From the NCBI GenBank assembly GCA_013397075.1, contig VWZS01004365.1, positions 566,207 through 630,206 of the forward strand: 64,000 nt of DNA. The letters run 5' to 3'. This DNA comes from Rhabdornis inornatus (lineage: Eukaryota > Chordata > Aves > Passeriformes > Rhabdornithidae). The first letter of the stretch is position 1; the number at the start of each line of letters is the position of its first letter. The position numbers and the translations under genes are program-made. This document shows, one piece after another, positions 1 to 12,900 of this stretch. The notes below the pieces were generated by a model. It worked only from the letters and a program-made list of their open reading frames with translations, did no database searches and was not told the DNA's origin.

Positions 1-279
1 TCAATTAGAGAATTATCTATTTATGAAATGTCTAGCTGCAATGGAAAGAGCTGGTACAATTATGAACTGTTGTCTTGACAACTGGGAAGGACTGATTGGA
101 TCATTTTATCAGTAGGGTTGCTGATTTCAAAAGCAAACTGCCAAAAATAGTAAGGGGCTTGGGCTTCAAAAAAAGGATTTTTTTTTTCTTCTTCTCTGTC
201 TTACCTAGTAGGGAAAAATGTAAAGGGGGTGGGGAGAGAGAAAAGGGTCTCGCCAGGAAGGGTCCGTGATGCAGATTTA

Positions 280-294
280 TTGGCAAAAAGCCAG
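280..294. promoter_or_regulatory. NFI-like palindromic site
   Basis: The sequence reads TTGGC, five bases, then GCCAG. This is one mismatch from the full nuclear factor I consensus TTGGC-N5-GCCAA. It is a single motif match inside the motif-dense region, and occupancy is unknown. Confidence 0.3.
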
Positions 295-523
295 AGTTGC
301 TATTGTAAATTTCTTCGCCGGTTTCAATGTCAACCCAAGCTCGTATTTGAACCCGGAATCAGGGCAAAAGCATTATCACTCTGTCACTTTGTTGCCAGAA
401 GTGGATTTTTTTTTTTTGCTAATATTTTACTGTTACATCTGACAGGATTTCACATTTTCTGTAGCCCGCCTTTAGTACGTTGAACTGCCAGACAGAGAAA
501 TTAATACCCTGAGTGACTGTATT

Positions 524-547
524 TTAATTAAGCAATTTCATGCAAAT
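524..547. promoter_or_regulatory. TTAATTAA homeodomain palindrome next to an ATGCAAAT octamer
   Basis: TTAATTAA at 524-531 is a symmetric pair of homeodomain TAAT cores. ATGCAAAT at 540-547 is the canonical POU/Oct octamer. The centres lie about 16 bp apart. Such pairs are common in developmental enhancers. Chance occurrence in AT-rich DNA is possible. Confidence 0.3.
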
Positions 548-870
548 TACAAATTTTAGATTGCCAAATAATATATTGCACAAAAATTGTAGGCTGGCTG
601 ATCTGATATGCATGGAGTATTACTCTTCCAGGCGCTGTGCATACATGGGAAAATGAACAAAAATGCTAATTTCCAATCTACTATGCAAACGGTAAAAGAT
701 GCCTATTTAGATACATATGCTTTCCTTAGGAAGGGTAAACAGTTCTTTAATTTAATATAGCTGACACTTGAAGATGTGTTTTTCTCTTTTACAAAGATAA
801 TTTTTGCATTGAACAAGTAAATGAGAATTCGAGTAGAAAACATCTTGTTAATGGCGACTAATAAAAACTA

Positions 871-886
871 ATATTGCATGCAATAT
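871..886. promoter_or_regulatory. Perfect 16-bp palindrome with overlapping POU/C/EBP-like half-sites
   Basis: ATATTGCATGCAATAT is identical to its reverse complement. It contains TTGCAT and ATGCAA, which suit POU factors, and two TTGCNNNN-type half-sites. It lies about 100 bp from the start of the CpG island and is followed by several TAAT/ATTA words. Confidence 0.35.
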
Positions 887-974
887 AATGATATTAAACC
901 TTGTAACTGGTACATAAAGCAAGATAATTCCTATTGTTGCTCTGTCAATGAACATCAAATACGCTCGCATATTA

Positions 975-1640
975 AACACATACTGTCCGACCGGGGATGC
1001 TGTTAACCCTGTGCGTGGCCAGTTACCGAGCGCCTGGAAGGGTCGAACATGACACGCTTCGGGCAGCCGGACGGGCACTCGCCGCTCTCGGCCCCCGCAC
1101 AGAAAGACGAGAAGCGAGGTTTTCCCCGCCGGGAGGAGCAGCGGGAGGCGCGGGGCCGGTGCCCCCGGGGCCCGGGGCGGGCAGGCGGTGACTCCGGCAG
1201 CGCCCGCCGCTCCCGGCCCGCGGCTGCCGGGCACGGAGCCTCTGCCAGCGGCCATCCCCCGCAGGCCACAGCCCCGCTCCCCAAACACCGATACCTCGGC
1301 CGGTTCTGCCCGGTACCGCAAGTTCGCGGGCGTGTGCCGGCTGGGGGCCGGGGGCTCTACCCGGAGCCAGCAGCGCAGAGGTACCACCCGCGAGCGAGCT
1401 CCTCTCGGGGCTCTGGCTCTCTCAGAGCGGGATTCGAGGAATAAACAGCTACGGTTCCACAAAGCCTCTTAAGATAAAACTTCGTGCGAGCCCCGGCATC
1501 CTCTCCTGAGCCTTTTATCACCGGAGCTACTCACTCGGGCTGAACCACCGGTGTTTGTCCCTGATTTTGCTTTCTATTTTAACGACTTGATTTCCCAGCA
1601 CCGTGAATAAACATCAGCGTCTCCGCAGCAACCAGTTGAG
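975..1640. promoter_or_regulatory. CpG island, probable promoter
   Basis: GC and CpG content rise sharply from about 975, peak at 1040-1440 and fade by about 1640. The rest of the window is AT-rich and CpG-poor. GC-rich boxes such as CCCGGGGCCCGGGGCGGG occur at about 1163-1180. Several frames are open on both strands here (up to 204 codons), but this is expected in CpG-rich DNA with few stop codons, and none resembles a known protein. The likely role is the promoter or first exon of a vertebrate gene or lncRNA. Direction cannot be decided: splice-donor-like GAG|GTACC near 1379 would suit a plus-strand first exon, but this is weak. Confidence 0.7.
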
Positions 1641-1914
1641 GCTTCCCAGATGCTGTACACAATTAACCTGGTTGCAAATTTAGCAGTCCCAAGTACAGTA
1701 CTTACAATCTTATCTCAAGTGGGTGGGTATACTAGAAGCTCCTGAGCATCTTAGCCACATTCAGTGAGTAAGTAGGCTGAACACAACAGATCTGTGGCGT
1801 AGAGGGCTGATCTGAATGATCTGAATTTTAACCACACTGTAGTTAATGTTTTTCCCTCTTTATACTTTTTCGACCTTCCCCCCACCCCGGGGTAATGGGT
1901 GGGAAACAAATTAA

Positions 1915-1950
1915 GTAACACACACACACAAACACACCCCCCCACACACA
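1915..1950. repeat. (CA)n microsatellite, interrupted
   Basis: Alternating CA runs are interrupted by an A-rich step and a seven-C run. The opposite strand gives the TGTG-coded Cys/Val peptide of a spurious minus frame. Confidence 0.8.
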
Positions 1951-4900
1951 ATTACAAAGTATAGATACTTTATCCATGGAACTAGTGTATGCTAAATGTC
2001 TTCTCTCTTTTTTTACCCTCTGGATGTAAACAGTGAGTTCAGGCTTTGTGTAAGAGTCCAGTTGCTCTTTTCACTGGAAAGGGAGGGTTGGTTGTTGGGG
2101 TAATGCATTATTCACTCTTGGCTGGGTATATTTTACTTTACAAGACTTCTGCTGCTGCTGTTGTTGCTAAGTCCTTCCTAATTTAAATCAGATTTGGATT
2201 TAGGTTCTCTGAGATACTTATTCATGTTCCATGATAAGAAGATAATTATTTATTGCCATTTTCATTCCCTGAAATTCATGAAAACAATACAGACGTCTGT
2301 GTAATTTTTGTACTTAAGTAATTACAGAATTTGAGTGCATTTTTTACGTGAGATTTTAGTGAAAGTGTCAGTGTGTCTTTAGTAATTTATGACAAAGATG
2401 TATTTCAGATTGTTGGAAGTAGGCAAAGTCCAGATGTGCCCATATTAGAATAGCATTTTTCCCGCCTTACAGTACATGGGGGTAGGATATGCGAACATCA
2501 TTTGTAAACAGTGTCAGCAAAAGCTGAGTTGTATTTTCAGTAACACCAAGTGTTCATCCATATTAGGCCACGCATGTTAGCTCCTGAATGCAGTATTTGT
2601 TCCTGAATCATCACATATTCATGTGGATTTTTGGGGTTTTATTGTCCAAATTCAGTTTCACTGCTGTGATTCATACTCTCTCTCTGTTTGCAAAGCAGAA
2701 GAAATTAACCAGAGCTTTCTAAGCAGGATTTTCCATTAACATCATTGGAGAATCTGCTTAAAAACCTGATGGCATTGTGTGGCCAATAGAAAGAAGTCTA
2801 TGAATGTAGAGAAATATCTGGGTAAACTACAGTATCTTCTTCAAAAAAACAACCATCAAGCAGTTTTGCTCTGTCAAACAGTTCCTTGCAAATAACATAA
2901 TCAAAATATCTTGGCAATTTTCTTTGGAAATGTTTTCCTGTTTGTTTATTTTTACTCAATAAAACAGTTTCATTTTGGGTCATATAATATTCTGGAAATT
3001 TCTCCACCAGCTGTCAAGCAGTTTGTTGGAATGATTTCTGTTTCATTATTCAACCAGGTTGAAGGTTTTCACTCTTGTGGTATTTGGCAGGGCAAATATT
3101 TTCAATACCTTCAACTGACCATCTTATTAACTGTGAAAAATTTCACTTGAACAATAAACAGTGTTCTGCCAAAGAATCACAGCAAGTTATTCCAAAATAC
3201 ATTACTCAATCGAAAATCTTGGGCAGCATTCATATGACCTTTGCCTGCTTTCAAAATGTTGCAATTTTTTTCTTCCAGAATTCTCTGTTGAGTAATATGG
3301 GTTGTTTTTGGAAAGACAATGTGAGTTTCAGCAAAGCAGTTATTATATTTGGGATAATGATATTCAAAGGGACTCACCTTGCAACCTTTACATGCACAAG
3401 CAGTTAAGTGATACTTATATAAGGACAACAGAGACTACTTGCATGTACAAGGCTTGAAGGGTCACACTCAAAGGCCCCAGATAAGACAAGCATTTAAAAA
3501 TAGAAATTAGGTATCTCTTTTGCTGAATAGAGCTGGAGCTCTGATCTGGGGCCATAACTGACATGTGGTGGATGGTCCTAGAGTTCAAGGCTTTTGTAGG
3601 AGTCCTACTTTATGCTTTCAATGCCAGAAGAACAAAGCATTTGGAAAAAGAGGATATGTGAGAAACAAGAAGATAGAAATTTATTAAAAGGTGAATACAG
3701 GAGAGTAATAAATTACTTCCATGTCTTTCAGGTAGGCTTCTCCAGGGTCAAGGAAAGCTGACAAAGATGCTAAGCTTCTTGTACAGCTCCTATACACTAA
3801 GATTTCTTACAAGGATATTTTTGCCATTGACATAAAAGTTTTCCACGGAAATTAATTTGTTTGTCAAAACTTTCTCTAGGACAGCATCTCAGCTTCCGGA
3901 GAGGATTTCAGGACTGGAACAGAAAGAGCCTTTCATCATGATGCTTTGCTATAGGCAGACCAGGGCATCATCTGATCTGCAGATGCCCTAATCCCCATTG
4001 TCTAATCTGTGATGCACTGTATCTCTCTCTTTTTTTTCTATTTTTTTTCTTAATGGGAAGGAAATTTATTTTATTTCCTTGAGGAGCCAAAAATTTTCAG
4101 ATAATTTAAAATGTTTCATGCAGAGGAATTCCTACTTTCCTGCCAGCCTTTCATATATGACTTGGAAATCTGAAAGAGTTTCATGCTTACATAAAAGGTT
4201 CCCAAAAGGGCAAGATTTGGCCACTGGGAAGCCAACAAAATATTTTGAAATTACTTTTTTTGTTTTTTTTAATTATTAATTTGCTCAAAGTTTAACAAAT
4301 TTTGATATAGCTTTTTCCAAATTAATCATAAACAAAAAACCAAACCAAATAAAAAAATATCAAAACACCAAAACGAAAGACAAGCACTAATTTCTCCTGT
4401 ATTACAAAAACAGTTTGCACCATTAGGTCAATATTCAAGATCTGTTATCCAGGGATGTATTACTTACCCATAAACACTCATTCAGAACTGCAGTAAGGCA
4501 TAGCAGTGTATCAAACTTGACTGCATCCTTGGGTGATTTGTAAATGACAGAAAGGCAATCAAAAAAAGGCAATTAATTTTCAGACAGTAACTCTCACTCT
4601 TTGAGCACATAGCCTACATTACTGAAGAATTCACTTGTGCCACCTAAGTAGGAAAACAAATAAGAACTTTTTCCTCTCCTGCAGGGACTCAGACTGATGT
4701 ATATTTACTGTGTTAAAAAAGCAAATGTTTATATAGTTGCATAGATTTTGAATAAAATTCAGTTATGGCGAAAGCTATTGCATCCCCTGATGATGTCAAT
4801 AGAGAGACAATCCTTCTCACCTTGCCTTTTATGTCAGCCTTTAAGAGCTAAATAAACAAAAAATAGTGTTAGGGATTATAAACAGCCAGGAGGATGTTGG

Positions 4901-6905
4901 TGGATGGAGAAAACTTGGTGTGAGCTGTGTTAGCTCGAAGTATGTCTTTAATCATGCACTGGAACATAGATAGAAACTTCTTCCTGGAACACTTATCTGG
5001 AAACATGGTTAAGAGGCACAGGCTGTTGCCATTGTTTCCAAAATACAGGATGCCAAGTGGGAGAGTGCCTCAGCCCTAGGAAGCCCAGTAGCATCTTCTT
5101 GGCATTAGAAGCTCTCCTTTAATTGTGCTAAAGGGAGAGTTTCTGAAACTAGAGATCTCCCTGGCGTGGTTCCTTCTGGGCATCCCTCCACTTTGGGGAA
5201 GGTGAAACATGATCCCTGTGGATGACAGCATTCCTCCAAGTGGATTGCAAAAGCTGCCCTGCCTCTTAGGCCATGAAATGGCTGGAAGCCTTGGAAGGGA
5301 TGCAAACCAGGGAGCAATAAAAACTGACTAAACTTCACATCTAGGCTGCCAGGTAGGAGGGAGCTCTTTGGAACTCGTGCTCAGAAGGAAGAGACAAGGG
5401 ACGATTGGGTTTTTCCTCTCTTTTCTGCAAGGACAGGTTGCCAATGAATGCTGTCTTTCTTGAAGTCATCTTGCAGCCATCTGGCTGAAATACTGTAGAG
5501 TTTGGGGGTTTTTCCACAGTTACTGGCCCGCAGTTATTCTGAAGCATCAACACCATTTCCGTCTGTTCAGCTATTTGTTTCTTATTCAGTGAGGCCAATG
5601 CTGGAAATCATGTTCACGCAGATTTTCCTTCTTCTTTGATATCATCATTCAAAGTTCCACTCTGATGAAATGCTAAAAAATGAATAGACCTTCCACTAAA
5701 GACATGCATTTGTATGCATTTTGAGATATAATTCATGGCACCATATGACATTACCCTTACGACAAAAATGAATCACTGCTGTGGGAAATAAATACCAATG
5801 TTCAAAAATATCTTTCCTGACTTGTTGAGAAGTAACTCCAGGCCCTGAAAATTCCTTCTCATCACACTGCACAAAAGGAGGCATTATGTTAGTGATATGA
5901 CTATGGGTCTAGGTGAGAGGGAGAAAAAGGAAAGACAGATTGCTGGAATAAGGATCTAACATACAACACCTGCACACACACATCCCACACCTACAAGCAC
6001 AGAGACAGGTGACTGAGAGAGGAGCACTTATTTGGGCAGTGAAGACAGAGGTTGGGGAAAAGTGATTTGTTTGCAGGAAATCCCATGGCAAAGGAAGATA
6101 CCACTACTGATACTATTGCTGATTAAACACTGTCATCTCCTCTGCACATTCCAAGTAATTTCAATGGCTCTGTAGTAAGGCCATAGGTCTGAGAATTTCA
6201 AAGATATAGTGGTGCAGTAAGACCCACTGTTCTGAGCCCATCAAAATATCCGTGCGTTTCACAAATATAATTTATTTTGCTGTTTTAAATTTTTCTCTGC
6301 TTTTCCACTGTGTAAATAAATAATTATATATATATTTTAAAGTGACAAAAAGAAGAAGGAAAGAACAAAAAGATGTGGAAAAAAAGGCGGGGGGCAAGAA
6401 GATGACCACCTGCACTTTTTATATCACCATTACCGTTGAAAGCAACAGCATTTACCATTGCACAGAACATTTCTGTCATTATGTTTTTCATTGTACTTGA
6501 ATACTGTTTCAGAAAAATGTTTCAGATTAAAATGTCAATGTTTGTGCTCAACTGGGCCCAGGTCTGTGGGTTTAGAAGTATTTTTCCATGGATTCCTGAT
6601 CTCCACACATTCTTTATTCTGCATGGCTGCAAGTCATGCCTCATAAAGGTGAGAATGTGGCATAACTGTGCAGATATAAAACCACAGTTTCTTTCTGGTA
6701 TGCTTTCCAGTTTTATGTATTGCCAAATGTATGGCCAAATTCTAGTTACTTTAGTTGGTTCCATGGGTTGACACAACCTGACTAAGGGAAATCAAGAGAA
6801 TCTGGACTTCAAATTAAAATATACACACTTAGAAGCACAATTGTGTAAACAAAAGCTGAAATAACATGTTTGATCCATTCAGGTGTCTTTAGAAGAAAGT
6901 TACCT

Positions 6906-6996
6906 TTATATTATTTTATAATTAATATATTATTTATAATTAATTAAAAATATTTTAGAAAATATTTATATATATAATATTTATATTAAAATAAAA
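6906..6996. repeat. AT-only low-complexity patch
   Basis: The stretch is made almost entirely of A and T, with TATAT, TTTATAATTAAT and AATATTT words. It is probably a decayed AT microsatellite. Confidence 0.7.
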
Positions 6997-9900
6997 GAGT
7001 TTAAAGATATTTAGAAATTTAATCAGAGAATAACATATTATGATGGAAATCAGAGTTCATGGTAATTCTTTTATTTTAAAACCTTGCGTAACCATATAGC
7101 ATTTGATGAAGTAAGCTATTTCTGCCTATAGTGCAGAGTACTAGTGCTACTGTTGCAAGCAAAGTGGAATGTTATCAGAGCTAAAACCTTGTCACTCATC
7201 AGTGTTTCTTTTGGTGTATAAACTTCAGTCATTTCTGTGATGAGAAACAAAGGACAAAAAATGGAGTATTTTTAAAGTGTACCAATGAGTTTTTAAAACT
7301 TAGAAATCTATTATAATTTTGCAATGCTACATTTTATAGCCTTTAAAAATGGTCATTTTATTAGTAATACCTTAAACATCATCCTTTGTGAACGAATGGA
7401 ATCAATATCAAACAAAATGAGACTTCATATGACACTTTAATTTATCTTTTTATGTTTGAGCCTTCATTGGTTTTTACTTTTCTAGTTTCTAATCAATTTC
7501 TCCAATGCTTTCCTCAATTTTGGGAATGGAACATTAAAATAATTTCATATTTAATTAAATTATAAAGCCCCAGTTAGAACCTAAAACCTAATAAAGAGAA
7601 TCTAAATAAAGCAGTTATTGCTCAAAGGTAATTTTTATGTATTTCTCATGAAATAGACTATGGTGTATTTTTACTGGCTTTCAGTGCAAGTCTTTTGCAT
7701 AATCACAAAGTAAAAAATACATCTTTAAGATTCATTTGTGCTATGAATTGTTAAATTGTTATTTTTATTTGGTTTTAATTTGTGCCTTTTTGAACATCTT
7801 TGCTGCAACAAGTTGCCAGTGCTGTTTGTCCCAGTGATGGTGTTGTGGGAGTGGTAATTTCAAAATAGATGAGGAAATTACCTATTATACCTCACCTACA
7901 CACTGTTCATGTGCACTTTCCTAATTTATGAATTAAACTCAGTCCTGTATCTTCTCTGTGGGAACTCTCCAATCATTTTGAGCCCTTCTTCACTACAAAC
8001 ACCAATGGCCCTTGGCCCAGTTCCCTTCACTGCTCCTGTGAAAATGAGTGGTATTCTTCTGTATTCCTCCTGGTGTCACATATGACACTTCACAAATCCC
8101 ACTGATCTTTCAGCTTTTTTTGTCAAGACATAGATTTCCCCATCTTTCTTTCACAGGTCACAGGATTTTGAGCTTCTCCTTCACTGGAATCACTTCACAG
8201 AAATACCTTGTCACAAAGACAGGATGGCCACACTTTTTTCTCACTCTGCCTCCAGTCCCTCCTTGCGGCCTTTTACTGTGGTCTCTGAAGCAATGCCTGA
8301 GCTGGATGTGGAGATTTACATGGAAGGTGAGCATTTGCTCCTATTCTTTGCTAAAAATTTATTTTATCCCAATGAAATGCCATCTCAAGACCCCTGTCTT
8401 GCCCTCATGAGTTTTCTCTGTAGGTGGGATCTCACTTTGAGGCTACAATGCACCTTCCTTTTCCTCTGAGACGTGGAAGAACTTTTGTGTTCATTCTGCG
8501 TGACTTTCACACTGCTCACTTCACTGATGAAGCAGAGAGGAGGGAACCTGCCATGAGAAGTTTCTTCTTGTTTATCTTTAATTTGTTTGTAGCTGGTCTT
8601 GAATGATAGGAGGTGAACAGCTTCTGGCTCAGAGCAGTCACTACAGAACTGCATGAATTCTCTCCATTGGGAAAAGTGAAGAGATTTTCTCTAAAGCTGC
8701 CTATATTACACCTACTTTGTAGAAAAAGAGGGCTTTATGATGCTGCATTACCACCCCTTCAATAAAATTTGAAAATCTGCAAACTTCCTAATCCTTGCAC
8801 AAGCATTTAGCCATGAGGTTTTTACTGCTACTAATAGGAGCCTTTCAGCTAAATCTCTACATGTCTCTGTAATTACCTACACAAGGAGTAATGTTCTGTA
8901 ATACCATTCAATCTCTATTTTCATGTCATGCCACAGTCTAATATTCCTCAGTCCATGGCAAATATGCCTTCAGAAAATAGCCTGAGATAGAATAAAATAA
9001 GATCCATATTCAAGTGAGAAGCACTCAGTGAAACAGAATCCTGTCTAGTGACTTGATAAACCAGACCATAAGGATATAAAAAGTGCAGGGGTGGTTTGTG
9101 CCAGATACAGTCTCTGGTTAGAAGATTTGGTTCTAAGAGCCCATGAGGAAAAGAACTTGTTCTATTCACTGAATGGAACAAAGAAAAGCCAAGATATTTG
9201 AAATGAGAGAGAAACTATTTGAACTATACCCTTCACTTTATCTGCAATCAAGCTTACTGCTGGATGTCTACATAACAAACCCAAAAACACACAGAAAAGT
9301 GAAATGTCCAGCCAAAATTAGAGAAGCAGCTTACAGGAAAGACCCTGATTTGCAATGTTCATTCAGTCTCACAGAGCTCTCTACATTGCAGGTGATATTA
9401 CCACGATCTTCAAAAACTAGAGAGCAGATTTTTTAGCTCCAAGGTCTCCATAACTTTCTTTGTTTCATATGGGACACAAAAAGCAAGATGACATTTGTTC
9501 TAAAATGATTGACTGAGGATTTCACTGGAGGTCTTTTGCAATTGATCTTCTGAGAGAAAAGCAGAGAGATTTAAAACGACGGAGCAGGAAAGCTTTTTCT
9601 ACCCATCATCCACTTACACTGGACTGCCTATGAGTGGGTCAAACATAGGTAAAACAACTTAATAGTTTACAAGAAAGTTATAAGTCAGAAGGTTTGCTTT
9701 AGCTGTACACTAAATGACCTTTAAGAGCAACACATTCCAAGGAGATAGAGCAAAAGTCTCCACTTTGTACCAACTCATGGAACAGCACACATGAAATTAG
9801 AGCAAAAAATTAAATAATATTAAATTATAGTAAATGCTAATCAACAAATATCTGTGGAAAATGGATCTTCTCAAACTTACTTGACGTACTTATAAGTTTG

Positions 9901-12900
9901 CTTGAGAACCATGACAATTTCAAAAAATGCAAGCTTGAATAAGATATTTGACTTATCTTCACAATATCATTAAACTTTCTAAAGGTGCAAACAAAGGCAC
10001 AGATGTCAAAAAATAATATTAAGTGCTAACAAATGAGAAACATTGTACTGATAATGTCAGTTGTACAAAATAACCAACTACATTGCCTAATTTTTAGATA
10101 AATAAAAAATGTGTTTTGAAATGGCTAAATATGAAGTCATACACACGAGAAAAATGCAGACCATACCTAGAAAATGAGTAACTTCTCCAAGAGAAAAAAT
10201 AACTATGAAGATTGGTGTGTTATTCAATCTGCATCCGGGATGTTTCACATTGCTATAATTTCTCATACAGGGTTAATAAAACCCTCATTTACATATGTTG
10301 TAAGTTAAGAAGCAGAAGTTGAGCTTTTTTAGCATATCACAACTATTTAAATATTTGTCCAGTTCAGCTTTCTAAAATTAAGGAAATCTGTTGAAAAGTT
10401 AGAGAGGTTTTAGGGAAAAGCTTGGAAAATGAAATTGAAAAATATGTCTTCCAGTGCAAGGTTCGAGACGTTGTCAACTTAATTTATCAAGAGATAACTT
10501 AATCACAGTCTTTAAATACCTACATGGGAAACAGAAATTTCATAGTAAGATGGCTCTTCAATAGAGCTAACAAAAATGTAATAATAGCTTGAAATTGAAC
10601 CTTGACAAAATTAGGCTCAAAATTAGGTGCATTTTTTTTAACAGTGATGGTACTGAGCCACTATAACAATGTACCAAAGACTTCCATAGATTCTACACTG
10701 AATTTTTCAATAACATTGCAATTTTAAAGTATTTGATATATTTCAAATGTTATCTCAGAAAAATCCATCAGCCTTTTTTAGCAGGGAATCCCGTGTGATC
10801 AAACCAGTCCCCATGAGCTCTACACTTTGTAGAATGCATGATAAGGGCCCAAATATTTGTATATTTAAAAAATTAGTTTTCCAGGACTAGTAATGATAGC
10901 TGCAGATTGTACACAGAGTTTTAAAATTCAGGTAAGTTCAAACAAAACATTTCAAGAGGTAGCTATGAAGTAGCTGGCAAATCACTTGATTTACAACAAA
11001 ATAGGAGAACAATGTAGGTTCTCATTGTCTTAATGCCATATACGGAAGGAAGACAAACAAGCTGACTAAATGTTTCTTTATTGACAGCAAAATCTTGTAT
11101 GGTAATTCAGCTGATGTATATCCATGATTTTCTCTGGCCTTGGGCCTAAACCCCCCCACCGAACTGTTATCAGATCTGAGAGGCTGCAGATAACTCCACT
11201 GTTTTTCAAGAAAAAGTCATTAAGCTTGTGGAATTCTGCTAGGTTCAAGAATGCTGCCATTCTCAGAGGGAGCAAAGCAGCTAGGTAACTGTTCCCATCT
11301 TTAAGGCCATTTCAGTTCAAGCATCTTCTCTGAGGATTTTACTGTGAATTTATAGGAGATGTGGGTTTAGTTATCTTGAAACAGAGAATTCATCTCAGGT
11401 TACCCACCTCTTACATGGCTGCTCTAACAACAGGCTATTGTACAAAAGACTATTTATTTTTCTTAAGAATCGAAAATGTCTGTCACTTATAACTGAAGAC
11501 CTGACCTGGTTATAAAATTACACTGTGTGCATCTGGCATGAGAATCCCAGCCATGCAGAAACTCCTTAATTCTTGGACAAAGGCACCATCTTGAGTAACT
11601 CTTTGTTTGTTATTTCATATTAGGGAGCTAATTAACATTTTCTGTCCACTCCCTCGTGTCCTCATCCGAATCAGATGTGCAGAATATCATGTATCCTGCT
11701 CCCATTGGGAGTTAAGTATTAAACTCCTCGTTTGACACAAGAAACCTCTGAATATCATACCCCTATGTCCCACTAGGACTCTACCACATCACATGTGATG
11801 AGATAGGTCAGGGCATATGAAGGCAAATTGGCCAGCAAGGGCTGCCTTGAGAGAGTGGGAAAGGAAAGAAAACAATTGTTGGAATGTATCAAAGGACTGA
11901 TCTACATTAAAAAAACAAAACCCAAAACAAACAAAGCCCACACAAAACCAAACAAACAAATAAAAAGCTCATACACTTTTTCTTCCTTTTGTTAGGAAAG
12001 TTTTATTCAGGATTCACGTGTTCCCCATGCAATTCACCACATCAGGAGTGAGGGAGTTTAAGGGTCTATTAAACTAGCCTACTAGCGTGGTTACTGAAAG
12101 AGAAGATTTCTGTTTAAAAAAAAATCTGCATCATATCAAAAGAATAATGGTAAAGCAACTTTTCCTAATCATGCCAAATCAAGAGCAAGATTCCAGCAAT
12201 AACTACAGAAATCAGACCAATGTCACACTGATTTTAAAAAATGGAAAAACTAGAGGAAATTGGGCAGAAAAAGAAGAGGATATGATTTCTAGGAATAATG
12301 AGAAATTCTAGTCATCCTTATAAATCTAACCTAAGACATAAAAAATAACAATTTTAAGGTTTATATGAAGACAGGAGGAATTCACACCCAAGGTAAAAGG
12401 CAAGATTCAAGAAGTCAAGAACAAAGTAAGCCATAAGTTTTCTTCATCTCCTGATTCACCAGTTCTAATTAGGAACTGCAGTTCCAAGTAAGAAATGAGA
12501 AGAAAAAAAAATTGGAAAAGGTAATAATTTAATCAGCATAGTAAACATATTTTGTAAAAATTTCACAGGACGGGAGTCTTTCTTCTGATCAGATCATTCA
12601 CAATGCAAGTATACACTATACTGTTGTTTTGATAAAGAAGCAGTGGAAACTTGGTGCTAGACCAAGATGAGAATTATTTTATATGGTCCTTTTCCAAGGG
12701 AAAACGGCAAAATTTTTGTGTAGGCATTTCTCCTATAAAGCATATAGATACTTCAAAAGTATGTACATTATGTTCAACTACGCACAATTGTTTTAAAGTT
12801 CTTTATGAACAATTTTGCCTTTTCTTCATGTCATAAATTCCTACTTCATTATGGCTGCAAATATATAAAAGATAACCATCAACTAAAACAATTTCATATG

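Larger units (their letters stand above)
1..975. promoter_or_regulatory. AT-rich, motif-dense non-coding stretch upstream of a CpG island; candidate conserved regulatory DNA
   Basis: No credible coding frame is present. The stretch is unusually rich in homeodomain-type TAAT cores, POU-type ATGCAAAT/ATTTGCAT-like words and short palindromes. It also keeps isolated CpGs in AT-rich surroundings (for example around 314-360), which is common in constrained non-coding DNA and rare in neutral DNA. It abuts the CpG island, which fits a proximal promoter or enhancer of a developmental gene or lncRNA. Conservation is inferred from composition only. The target gene cannot be named from this window. Confidence 0.35.

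Noticed and set aside
848..1462. 204-codon minus-strand frame and overlapping plus frames over the CpG island
   Set aside because: GC-rich DNA has few stop codons. The peptides are Arg/Pro/Gly/Ala-rich on both strands and match no family I know.
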